Assembly: GCA_001689415.1 (NCBI GenBank)
Contig: LUJM01000015.1
Location: forward strand, 1-41,164
DNA from: Bacteroidales bacterium M2
Lineage (GTDB): Bacteria; Bacteroidota; Bacteroidia; Bacteroidales; Muribaculaceae
Direction of reading: 5' to 3'
DNA: 41,164 nucleotides
The position numbers were made by a program, and so were the translations under genes. This document shows, one piece after another, positions 6,401 to 14,740 of this stretch; the stretch's first letter is position 1; every line of letters begins with the position of its first letter. The notes under the pieces were generated by a model, which was given only the letters and a program-made list of their open reading frames with translations, was not told the DNA's origin and did no database searches.

Positions 6401-9274
6401 ATGAAAAAACAATTACTATTAGGGGCTCTGCTTGGTGCGTGGATGTCGGTGAGTGCCGCCGTACCCGCGTTGACACCTCAGAATGTGACCCTGACCAATG
6501 GAAACTTCAAGACAACAGGCCTAAGCGGCTGGACCACCACCGGCGACACCTGGAGCGACAAATCAGAGAGTTCAGCTCCTGATGGCAACTATGTACGCAT
6601 CGTCAAAACAGCCGATGACCTCGTAGCAGGTTCTATGATCAGCCAGACTGTTACAGGCATGAATGTTCCCGGCACATACGTGCTCACTGCTGTAGGTTCT
6701 GTTTCGCGCAACAACTGGGGCGGCAATATCGACACTGTAGGCAAAGGCAATATGTTCGGCTGCCTCTATGTCTCAGATAGCCCGTTGGCCGATATGACTG
6801 TCGACTCTCCGGGATTCTTAAAAATCGGTGAGACCGGCGGCACATGGACCACATTTACAACCATGATTACCGTAGATAAGGCAGACCCCACCATGGAAGT
6901 TGCGTTCGGTATCCCCTCGATGTCGCAGAAAATCCCCAAGGGTTGCGTCCGCATCGACAAATTCGAACTGACCTTCTACCCCACTCTGGACCAAGAGGCT
7001 GTAAAGGCATACCTCGACAAGACCGATTATACTATGGTCGAAAGTATCAGCCTCAACGAAACCCAGAAGGTAGTCAAAGGTTTGGATCCCTTCAGCCTCA
7101 CCGCTACCGCGCTTCCTGCCAACTGCACAAACGGAGCTATCACATGGTCGAGCTCCGATACTAACGTGGCTACCGTCGACGAGAACGGCAAGGTTACCCC
7201 CAATACATTGGGCAGCTGCCGAATCGTGGCTACATCGGCTGCCGATCCTTCGATTTCGAGCTACTGCGAACTGACTGTCGACGTTGCCAAAGTCAATGTT
7301 GAATCTGTCAGCGTAGCTGTCAAAGAGGGCAATCCCGAAGTCGAGGAGACCAAGACCCTGCAACTGATTTGCACAGTTCTGCCTGCAGATGCATCCATCC
7401 CCGGTGTTACATGGTCATCGTCCGCCCCCGATGTGGCAACTGTAAACGAAAACGGACTTGTGACAGCAGTCAAAGCCGGTAAGGTGACTATCGCTGCAAC
7501 ATCGGTCGACGATAGCAGCAAGAGCGGCTCAATCGAACTGACCGTTTACAAAAACGCCGTCAGCAGCATCACACTCCAAGAAGCTGCAACTATCGAACAG
7601 GGCAAGAGCCTCGCTCTCACAGCGACTGTAAACCCCGAAAATGCAACCTACCCCACTGTCACCTGGACATCGAGCAACGAGGAAGTTGCAACCGTTGACA
7701 GCAATGGCAACGTTACCGCTATCAAAGCCGGCAAGGCCAATATCACCGCCACTGCCGACGGTGTGAGCGCCGTTTGCGAAGTGACAGTATTATATATCGA
7801 CGTTGAAAACGTAAGCCTCTCGGCCACCGAAGGCACTATCGTTGTAGGCGGCACTGTTGCCCTTACTGCAACTGTGACACCCGACAATGCCACCGAAAAG
7901 GACATCGTATGGGAATCGGCTAACCCCGCTGTTGCCACCGTTGACCAGAACGGCACAGTAACCGGCGTAGCCACAGGCGAAAACACCATTAGCGCTACAG
8001 TAGGCGGCAAATCAGCCACCTACAAAGTGCGCGTCGTTGAAGCTCTCGAACTGCAGTCAACTTCGGTCGAACTGGTCAATCCCTTATTTGAAGCCTCAAC
8101 CTGGAGCGAAGGTTGGACTGTAACCGGCGCAGAATGGGATGTGAAAGTAGAACGCAACGCCCAGCCCTACGGCGGCAAGTACTACGCACGCCTCTACAAA
8201 AACCCGCTGTCAGCCGGTGATGAAGGAAAGTTCGTGATGCAGAGCGTCACAGTTGAAAAGCCCGGCACATATGCCCTGTCGGCATACGTCCGCGCCAGCC
8301 AGAACCACAGCGCCACACGCACCCTCTCGGAAGAGCAGTATGGTCTGCTCTTTATCACTGATGATGCCACAGCCATTAACCCCGACAATGCTATCAGCAG
8401 CGCCAAAGTCCGCACTATCGACTGGAACTGGGAACAGGCTACAGTATACTTCACAACCACTAAAGAGAACACCACCCTCACCGTTGGCTACGGCATACCC
8501 AAGGAATCGGTTGATATACCCAACGGCAACCTTGAATGCTCGGCCTTCGAACTGCGCCGCTTCGACACCTTCGATACCAATGCAGTAAAAGCCTTTATCG
8601 AAAAGCAAGCTTACACCATGGTAGAGTCGGTATCGCTGCCCGAAAGCCTTGAGATTACCGAGGGTGAAGAACTCCCCATTGCAGCCGTAGTCAACCCTGC
8701 CGACGCCACCAATCCCGCCCTTACATGGACATCGAGCGACCCGGCAGTAGCAACTGTCGACAACGAAGGCAATGTGACAGCCGTAGCCGTTGGCGAGGCC
8801 GTTATCACAGCTACATCTGCAGCCGACCTCACTACCAAGGCTTCGTGCAAAGTGACCGTGAAAGCCGCTTACATACCCGTTGAAAGCGTTACCATCGAAT
8901 CGACCGAGATTGAAGTCGAAGTTGGCGTTAGTGTACAGCTCCAAGCGACTGTAAACCCAAGCAATGCCACCGAACCCGACCTGACATGGAGCAGCAGCGA
9001 TGATACTATCGCAAGTGTCGACAACACAGGTCTCGTAAAAGGCCTGCGTCTTGGCGAAGCCATTATCACAGCTAAAGCCGGCGACAAGACTGCTCAATGC
9101 AAGGTTGTCGTTACAATCGCTACCGGTATCAGCGAGATATTCGACAACGCCGAGGGCGATATCGAGATTTACGACCTTACAGGCAAACTGGTCAACGACC
9201 GTCCGTCGGAACTCAAGACCGGTGTCTACATCGTGCGCCAAGGCTCAAAAACTGCTAAAGTATATGTAAAATAA
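6401..9274 (+). CDS. secreted multidomain BIG2 Ig-like protein with sorting-type C-terminus
   Basis: This 957-residue protein has a signal peptide (LLLGALLGAWMSVSAAVPAL). Residues about 31-213 form a beta-rich, carbohydrate-binding-like module (LTNGNF..GW..). Four BIG2 Ig-like domains follow at about 213-550, each with the signature W.SS...VATVD..G.VT. The module then recurs at about 553-741, again ending AVKAFIEKQAYTMVESVSL, and two more BIG2 domains span about 741-905. The last 50 residues (IEIYDLTGKLV, LKTGVYIVRQ, KVYVK) look like a Por/type IX secretion C-terminal sorting domain. It is probably exported and surface-attached or released, with a likely adhesive or glycan-binding role (inference). 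It is a single-gene transcript between its own promoter and terminator. Confidence 0.93.
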   Translation: MKKQLLLGALLGAWMSVSAAVPALTPQNVTLTNGNFKTTGLSGWTTTGDTWSDKSESSAPDGNYVRIVKTADDLVAGSMISQTVTGMNVPGTYVLTAVGSVSRNNWGGNIDTVGKGNMFGCLYVSDSPLADMTVDSPGFLKIGETGGTWTTFTTMITVDKADPTMEVAFGIPSMSQKIPKGCVRIDKFELTFYPTLDQEAVKAYLDKTDYTMVESISLNETQKVVKGLDPFSLTATALPANCTNGAITWSSSDTNVATVDENGKVTPNTLGSCRIVATSAADPSISSYCELTVDVAKVNVESVSVAVKEGNPEVEETKTLQLICTVLPADASIPGVTWSSSAPDVATVNENGLVTAVKAGKVTIAATSVDDSSKSGSIELTVYKNAVSSITLQEAATIEQGKSLALTATVNPENATYPTVTWTSSNEEVATVDSNGNVTAIKAGKANITATADGVSAVCEVTVLYIDVENVSLSATEGTIVVGGTVALTATVTPDNATEKDIVWESANPAVATVDQNGTVTGVATGENTISATVGGKSATYKVRVVEALELQSTSVELVNPLFEASTWSEGWTVTGAEWDVKVERNAQPYGGKYYARLYKNPLSAGDEGKFVMQSVTVEKPGTYALSAYVRASQNHSATRTLSEEQYGLLFITDDATAINPDNAISSAKVRTIDWNWEQATVYFTTTKENTTLTVGYGIPKESVDIPNGNLECSAFELRRFDTFDTNAVKAFIEKQAYTMVESVSLPESLEITEGEELPIAAVVNPADATNPALTWTSSDPAVATVDNEGNVTAVAVGEAVITATSAADLTTKASCKVTVKAAYIPVESVTIESTEIEVEVGVSVQLQATVNPSNATEPDLTWSSSDDTIASVDNTGLVKGLRLGEAIITAKAGDKTAQCKVVVTIATGISEIFDNAEGDIEIYDLTGKLVNDRPSELKTGVYIVRQGSKTAKVYVK

Positions 9275-9294
9275 CTAAAGCAATCCTTATAATG

Positions 9295-9330
9295 GCAGTG
9301 CCCGTCGGTTTTGGCGGGCACTGCTTTTTT
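9295..9330 (+). terminator. Rho-independent terminator after the BIG2 gene
   Basis: A perfect 10-bp stem (GCAGTGCCCG at 9295-9304 with CGGGCACTGC at 9315-9324) is followed directly by six T (9325-9330), 20 bases after the BIG2 stop codon. It separates that gene from the murein-salvage run. Confidence 0.93.
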
Positions 9331-9370
9331 ATACAGTTACACGATATTTTGAAATATCAATTTTTATCGC

Positions 9371-9378
9371 TAACTTTA
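9371..9378 (+). promoter_or_regulatory. putative -7 promoter element for the murein-salvage operon
   Basis: TAACTTTA differs from TAnnTTTG only in the last base and lies 66 bases upstream of the ATG at 9445, just after the preceding terminator. A 7-bp hairpin (TCGCAAG then CTTGCGA, around 9404-9422) lies in the predicted leader. Confidence 0.4.
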
Positions 9379-9444
9379 CGGATAAATTGAATTGTTAACG
9401 CATCGCAAGCTTTCACTTGCGAAAATCAAAGTTTGCACAACCCT

Positions 9445-10845
9445 ATGAAAAAAGCAATTATACTCGGCGTAGCGATACTCCTTGGAGCCGGAGGTGCCTA
9501 CATGGTATATCACGAAGCCGAACGATATAAGGCCGAAGGAGTGGCCGAAGCACAGAGCGATCTTTATCCCTGGTTTGAGAGTGATTCGGCCATGGCTATT
9601 GCCCGTCGTACGGCATCGGATTTCTCTCTTAGCCGCAGCGAAGCCCTCGATGCAATACGCATGCAGCACCCCGAAGTAGGCGAGGCCGACCTCGACACAT
9701 TCCTTGCCCGCCATTACGTTGAGGCAATGATTATCGATGGCGAACAGCGCTTCCACCGCAAGTCGCCGCGCAACCTCAACCTGCTCAACCCCGAATATGC
9801 ATCGAAGCAAAACCGAGGCGATGCCGCTGCTCAAAACCGATTTGCATATGTTGACTCCGTATTGGGCTATTACAAAGGCACAAACCCTCGCGGACTCAGC
9901 CACAAGGTTAAATACCGCTTCAGCATCGACGTTCCCGGCCATGAGCTGTACCAAGGCGACAGCCTGCGCGTATGGATGCCGGTACCCCTCGGCAATCCCG
10001 ACGGTGGCCGTCAGAGCAATGTGGCTGTACTCAGCTCTATGCCCGAGGAGTACGTGCTGTCCGACGGTCGCTCGGTGCATAATACCATTTACTTCGCAGC
10101 CCCTGCACCAGCCGTGGGCGATACTGCGCACTTCGAATACGTGGGAGAGTTCGTGACATCGGGTCGCTACTTCCCCGCAGAGCAAATCCTTGGCTCTATA
10201 AAACCCTACGACAAGAACAGCGAGCTATATCGCCGCTACACCTCGACCGAAGCACCGCATATCGTGCGCCTCGATTCGCTGGCTCACGCCATTGTAGGCA
10301 AGGAGACAAACCCATTCGTACAGAGCGAACTCGTATATGACTATATCGACGCCAACTTCCCCTGGGCCGGAGCTCGCGAATACAGCACCATACCCTGCAT
10401 ACCCGAATACGTGCTCACCGAGCGCCACGGCGACTGCGGACAGGTGTCACTGCTCTACATATCGCTTATGCGCAGCCTCGGCGTACCCGCCCGCTGGGAA
10501 AGCGGCTGGATGCTCCACCCCGGCGAGACCAATCTTCACGACTGGGCCGAGGTTTACTTTGAGGGCGTAGGCTGGGTGCCTGTCGATGCTTCATTCGGTC
10601 GCTACAAGGGTAGTGACAACGCCGAGATTGTAAACTTCTACAGCCACGGCATCGATGCTCACCGCTTCGCATCTAACACCGGCGTATGCGGCCCGCTCTA
10701 CCCTGCCAAGAAATTCGTTCGCAGCGAGACTGTCGACTTCCAGGTGGGCGAAGTGGAAACCAACCGTGCCAACCTCTTCTACCCGGCATGGGACTCTAAC
10801 CTCGAAATCATATCTATCGAACCTATAGCCGATTCCTCGAAATGA
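9445..10845 (+). CDS. transglutaminase-like domain protein
   Basis: The protein has 466 residues counted from ATG 9445; a TTG four codons upstream is less likely to be the start. An N-terminal hydrophobic helix (ILGVAILLGAGGAYMVY) acts as signal or membrane anchor. The C-terminal half has a complete transglutaminase-core triad: Cys331 in RHGDCGQVSLL, His365 in NLHDWAEVYF and Asp381 in WVPVDASFG. Bacterial members are usually cysteine proteases or amidases rather than cross-linkers. The stop overlaps the next start (ATGA), an NlpC/P60 peptidase gene, and an L-Ala-D/L-Glu epimerase follows. A periplasmic role in trimming murein-derived peptides is therefore a reasonable inference. The exact substrate is unknown. 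Confidence 0.9.
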   Translation: MKKAIILGVAILLGAGGAYMVYHEAERYKAEGVAEAQSDLYPWFESDSAMAIARRTASDFSLSRSEALDAIRMQHPEVGEADLDTFLARHYVEAMIIDGEQRFHRKSPRNLNLLNPEYASKQNRGDAAAQNRFAYVDSVLGYYKGTNPRGLSHKVKYRFSIDVPGHELYQGDSLRVWMPVPLGNPDGGRQSNVAVLSSMPEEYVLSDGRSVHNTIYFAAPAPAVGDTAHFEYVGEFVTSGRYFPAEQILGSIKPYDKNSELYRRYTSTEAPHIVRLDSLAHAIVGKETNPFVQSELVYDYIDANFPWAGAREYSTIPCIPEYVLTERHGDCGQVSLLYISLMRSLGVPARWESGWMLHPGETNLHDWAEVYFEGVGWVPVDASFGRYKGSDNAEIVNFYSHGIDAHRFASNTGVCGPLYPAKKFVRSETVDFQVGEVETNRANLFYPAWDSNLEIISIEPIADSSK

Positions 10846-12011
10846 AATACATCGCAATCATAGCCTTAGCATTGGCCGTATTCCCCACTGCAGCACAGTC
10901 GTCGGCCAACATGCTCGCTAAAGCACAGACCTGCATCGCAGATGTAAAGGCCCGCTTCGCTCCCGACAGCCGCCAGGCAGTATACGATATCAAGGCCTAC
11001 AACGACAACAACGGCAACCTCACAGTAGGCGGCGAGGTTTCAGACTCTACAGCCGCTTCAGCCACGCGCCGAGCACTTGCCGAGGCCGGTATCGACTATG
11101 CTGACGGCATCAAGCAGCTTCCCTACGACAAATGGGCGCAGGTGCGCATATCGGCGGCAAGTATGAGGACCGCAGGCCGTCATTCGGCAGAAATGGCCAC
11201 TCAGGCGGTATTGGGTACTCCTCTGCGTGTGCTTACCAAAGGCAGCGACTGGTGGCGCGTACAGACTCCCGACGGTTATATCGCTTGGATTCCCTCGTCG
11301 TCGGTAGTGGCAAAGACACCGGCGCAGATGCAAGAATGGCGCAAAGCAAAACGCTTTATAGTGACTTCGCCCTACCAGATACGGGCATACAAGACCCCAA
11401 AGACAAATGGCTTGCGCGACGTTGTGACCGACCTTGTCAACGGCTGCATCGTCACCGTGCCCGGCAATGAGATGTCGGTTGTCGACGGTCGTGTATGCGT
11501 CGAACTCCCCGACGGCCGCACAGGCTTTGTTAATGTCGACGATCTTACTCCTATCGAGACATGGGCGGCGCAGAACTTCGATGCCGAGCGCATACTCGAC
11601 ATAGCATACTCAATGGAAGGTACCCCCTATCTATGGGGCGGTACATCTACCAAAGCCCTCGACTGCTCAGGCCTTGCCAAGGTGAGCTACTACGCCAACG
11701 GCCTGATACTGATGCGCGATGCCTCGCAGCAGGCAAAGACAGGCCGTCGCATCGAGGCAGCCAACTGGCGCTCGTGCCAGCCCGGCGACCTGCTGTTCTT
11801 CGGCAATGCCAAGACCGGCAAGGTAACACACGTGGCAATTTACGACCACGACGGCAACTATGTACATTCGTCCGGCAGGGTTAAACGCAACAGCGTAGAC
11901 CCCGAATCGGACAGCTATCTTACCACACCATTTCTACATGCCGTGCGCATCAACGGCAACGAAGAGACCGCAGGTATAACCCGTGCCCGCAACCACCCGT
12001 GGTATTTCTAA
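10842..12011 (+). CDS. SH3-domain NlpC/P60 peptidase (YkfC-like murein endopeptidase)
   Basis: This 389-residue protein has a signal peptide (IIALALAVFPTAAQS). It has two bacterial SH3-like regions: about 120-165 (LRVLTKGSDWWRVQTPDGYIAW) and about 175-230. A C-terminal NlpC/P60 domain carries Cys275 (LDCSGLAK), His330 (VTHVAIYDHD) and His342 (YVHSSG). The architecture matches gamma-D-glutamyl-L-diamino-acid endopeptidases of the YkfC type, which cut murein tripeptides and release L-Ala-D-Glu. That dipeptide is the substrate of the epimerase encoded 19 bases downstream, as in the Bacillus ykf pairing. It overlaps the preceding gene by four bases (ATGA). Confidence 0.93.
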   Translation: MKYIAIIALALAVFPTAAQSSANMLAKAQTCIADVKARFAPDSRQAVYDIKAYNDNNGNLTVGGEVSDSTAASATRRALAEAGIDYADGIKQLPYDKWAQVRISAASMRTAGRHSAEMATQAVLGTPLRVLTKGSDWWRVQTPDGYIAWIPSSSVVAKTPAQMQEWRKAKRFIVTSPYQIRAYKTPKTNGLRDVVTDLVNGCIVTVPGNEMSVVDGRVCVELPDGRTGFVNVDDLTPIETWAAQNFDAERILDIAYSMEGTPYLWGGTSTKALDCSGLAKVSYYANGLILMRDASQQAKTGRRIEAANWRSCQPGDLLFFGNAKTGKVTHVAIYDHDGNYVHSSGRVKRNSVDPESDSYLTTPFLHAVRINGNEETAGITRARNHPWYF

Positions 12012-12030
12012 TACAAAGCAAATCAAAAAC

Positions 12031-13164
12031 ATGAATCGTAGAAACTTCCTCAAGACAGGCATGCTCGGCGCAATGATAGCAGCATCGCCTATATCATTCT
12101 CGGCCTTCGGTCAGGCTACTACCCGGACCGGACGCAGCGGACGTCTCAACCTACGTTTCCGCCCCTACGAACTACAGCTACGCCATGCCTTCAACCTTGC
12201 GAGATCGCAGCGTACTACCACCCCCGGTGTGCAGGTAGAAATCGAATACGACGGCATCATCGGCTATGGCGAGGCATCAATGCCGCCGTATCTTGGTGAG
12301 AATGTAGCTTCGGTGACAGAATTCCTCTCGAAACTCGACCTGAGCCAGTTCGACGACCCCTTCCGCATCGAAGACATCCACGAATACATGGAGAAGGTTG
12401 CACCCAACAACCGCGCGGCAAAAGCATCGGTCGACATAGCCCTGCACGACCTTACAGGCAAAATCATGGGACAGCCCTGGTACAAAATCTGGGGTCTCAA
12501 TCCCGACCGCTGCCCCAACACATCGTTTACCATTAGTTACGATGCCGACGCAAACGAAATGCGAAAAAAAATCGAGGAGACATCGCCCTACAAGGTCATC
12601 AAAGTGAAAATGGGCCTTGACCACGACAAGGAAATCGTAGAAACACTCCGCCGCCATACCGACGTGCCTATCTGCGTCGATGCCAACCAGGGCTGGAGCA
12701 ACCGCGAAAAAGCCCTCGAAATGTGCCACTGGCTTGCCGAACGCGGATGTCTGTTCGTAGAGCAGCCCATGGACAAGAAAGCTATCGACGATACCGCATG
12801 GCTGAGGGAGCGCTCACCCCTGCCTATCATAGCCGATGAATTCCTGCAGCGCCTGCCCGACGTGCGCCGTGCCGCCGGGGCATACGACGGCATCAACATC
12901 AAGCTGATGAAGAGCACCGGCATGCACGAAGCATACCAAATGGCCACTCTCGCAAGGGCTATGGGTATGAAAGTAATGCTCGGATGTATGACAGAGACCT
13001 CGTGTGCAGTCAGTGCCGCAGCGCAGCTCGCACCCCTGGTAGACTGGGCCGACCTCGACGGCAACCTGCTGATTGCCAACGATATTTTCGATGGCATGAA
13101 GATTGTTGACGGCAAAGTCACACTCCCCGACCGTCCTGGTATCGGCGTTGTTCCAATCGCTTGA
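12031..13164 (+). CDS. TAT-exported L-Ala-D/L-Glu (dipeptide) epimerase
   Basis: The protein has 377 residues from ATG 12031. A longer reading from 11983 lies inside the previous gene and would bury the signal. The N-terminus is a twin-arginine signal (MNRRNFLKTGMLGAMIAASP, then FSAFGQ). The rest is a muconate-lactonizing-type enolase-superfamily enzyme: the KxK motif (IKVKMG, catalytic Lys193), the Mg ligands Asp217 (VDANQGW), Glu244 (EQPM) and Asp269 (ADEF), and the second catalytic Lys291 (NIKLMKSTG). The family converts L-Ala-D-Glu to L-Ala-L-Glu during murein peptide use. The E. coli and Bacillus enzymes are cytoplasmic, so a TAT signal implies the pathway here runs in the periplasm. Confidence 0.93.
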   Translation: MNRRNFLKTGMLGAMIAASPISFSAFGQATTRTGRSGRLNLRFRPYELQLRHAFNLARSQRTTTPGVQVEIEYDGIIGYGEASMPPYLGENVASVTEFLSKLDLSQFDDPFRIEDIHEYMEKVAPNNRAAKASVDIALHDLTGKIMGQPWYKIWGLNPDRCPNTSFTISYDADANEMRKKIEETSPYKVIKVKMGLDHDKEIVETLRRHTDVPICVDANQGWSNREKALEMCHWLAERGCLFVEQPMDKKAIDDTAWLRERSPLPIIADEFLQRLPDVRRAAGAYDGINIKLMKSTGMHEAYQMATLARAMGMKVMLGCMTETSCAVSAAAQLAPLVDWADLDGNLLIANDIFDGMKIVDGKVTLPDRPGIGVVPIA

Positions 13165-13228
13165 ACAAAACAAGGAGCTAATACGTTAACTTAAAACGTA
13201 AGACTCATAAGTCACTTATAAATATACC

Positions 13229-14740
13229 ATGCAAAACACACTCGAACTCACCAAGAACCCCATTGCAGCGTACCTGGGCAAAGAACCGGTAGCCTTTACG
13301 CGAGCCGACATTATCCGCTTTATCCGCGAAAACGGCATAGAGATGGTAAACTTCATGTACCCTGCAGCCGACGGACGCCTCAAGACCCTCAACTTCGTAA
13401 TCAACGACCTTGCCTATCTTGAGACAATCCTCACCCTTGGCGAACGCGTAGACGGCTCGTCGCTATTCCCCTACATCAGCGCCGGTAGTTCCGACCTCTA
13501 TGTAGTGCCCCGCTACCGCACAGCCTTTGTCGACCCCTTCGCACCGCTGCCTACACTTGCCATGCTCTGCTCGTATTTCGACAAGGACGGCAAGCCACTT
13601 GACAGCGCACCCGACCACCTGCTCGACAAGGCCTGCACCGAATTTACAAAGGCTACAGGCATGTACTTCCACGCCATGGGCGAACTCGAGTACTACGTAA
13701 TCGGCGACAACCCGGGCCTCTACCCTGCGGTAGACCAGCGCGGTTATCACGAGTCGGCGCCCTTTGCCAAATTCAACAACTTCCGTGTTCGCTGTATGCA
13801 CGCAGTGGCTCAGTGCGGCGGAAAAATCAAATACGGCCACAGCGAAGTAGGCAACTTCACAATTGGTGACAAAATCTACGAGCAGAACGAAATCGAATTC
13901 CTGCCCGTAGATGCCCGCGATGCCGCCGACCAGCTTATGATAGCCAAATGGGCTATCCGCAATCAGGCCATGGCCGAAGGTCTCGATGTAACCTTCGCAC
14001 CCAAGATTATCGTAGGCAAAGCCGGTTCGGGCCTTCACATCCACATGCGCCTTGTCAACGGCGACGGCAGCAGCGCGATGCTTAATGCCGACGGCACCCT
14101 GAGCGACAAAGCCCGCATCGCTATCGCAGGTCTTATGGACCTTGCCCCGGCCATTACAGCATTCGGCAACACCAACCCGACCTCGTATTTCCGCCTTGTT
14201 CCTCATCAGGAAGCACCGACCAACATATGCTGGGGCGACCGCAACCGCTCCGTACTGGTGCGCGTACCCCTCGGCTGGACTTCCGGACGCGACATGTGTG
14301 CGACAGCCAACGGCATCGCAAACGCAATTGGCGAAGGTGTAGACCCGCGACAGAAGCAGACCTTCGAAATACGCAGTGCAGACTGCTCTGCCGAGATTTA
14401 CTCGTTGCTTGCCGCTCTTGCAGTCGCAATCCGCCATGGCTTCGAAATGCCTCACGCACTCGAGAAAGCAGAAGAATACTATGTCGACATCGATATCCAC
14501 AAGGCAGAAAACGCCGGTCGCCAAGCCGCATTGCCTACCCTGCCGGTATCATGCGAACAGTCGGCCGACGCCCTCTTGGCCCGCGCAGACGTATTCGAAG
14601 CACACGAGGTATTCCCTGCAAGCATGATCGAGGCCCAGGCTGCAAAATTACGCAGCTACGACAGCGACCAAGCCGCCAAGGCACTCAAAGACCCCGACCT
14701 AATGGCAACTCTCGTAGAACGTTATTTCTACTGCGGATGA
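13229..14740 (+). CDS. glnA: glutamine synthetase (GS-I type / GS-like ligase)
   Basis: At 503 residues it is close to type-I glutamine synthetase length. A beta-grasp N-terminal domain (ADIIRFIRENGIEMVNFMYP) precedes the catalytic domain. Catalytic hallmarks include GELEYYVIG and YEQNEIEFLP (glutamates for metal binding), KAGSGLHIHMRL (ammonium/glutamate-site His) and NPTSYFRLVPHQEAP with DRNRSVLVRVP (ATP and glutamate arginines). The adenylylation-site motif NLYDLPPEE is not recognisable, so control by adenylylation is doubtful. The family makes glutamine from glutamate, ammonia and ATP in the cytoplasm. It lies 64 bases after the epimerase gene and overlaps sbcD by ATGA. A gamma-glutamyl ligase of related fold cannot be fully excluded. 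Confidence 0.9.
   Translation: MQNTLELTKNPIAAYLGKEPVAFTRADIIRFIRENGIEMVNFMYPAADGRLKTLNFVINDLAYLETILTLGERVDGSSLFPYISAGSSDLYVVPRYRTAFVDPFAPLPTLAMLCSYFDKDGKPLDSAPDHLLDKACTEFTKATGMYFHAMGELEYYVIGDNPGLYPAVDQRGYHESAPFAKFNNFRVRCMHAVAQCGGKIKYGHSEVGNFTIGDKIYEQNEIEFLPVDARDAADQLMIAKWAIRNQAMAEGLDVTFAPKIIVGKAGSGLHIHMRLVNGDGSSAMLNADGTLSDKARIAIAGLMDLAPAITAFGNTNPTSYFRLVPHQEAPTNICWGDRNRSVLVRVPLGWTSGRDMCATANGIANAIGEGVDPRQKQTFEIRSADCSAEIYSLLAALAVAIRHGFEMPHALEKAEEYYVDIDIHKAENAGRQAALPTLPVSCEQSADALLARADVFEAHEVFPASMIEAQAAKLRSYDSDQAAKALKDPDLMATLVERYFYCG

Noticed and set aside
8210..9241. Long minus-strand open frame antisense to the BIG2 gene
   Set aside because: It is a shadow of repetitive, GC-biased codons; its composition is unlike a real protein (Cys, Gly and Val runs), while the plus frame has clear domains.
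13463..14524. Long minus-strand open frame opposite glutamine synthetase
   Set aside because: It is antisense to a strongly conserved enzyme, has no signal or motif, and its Cys/Val/Ala-rich composition is typical of a shadow frame.
14227..14736. N-terminal extension of the sbcD frame
   Set aside because: It overlaps glutamine synthetase and is Arg/Pro-rich noise; the conserved MKLICTGDWHLG start lies at 14737.
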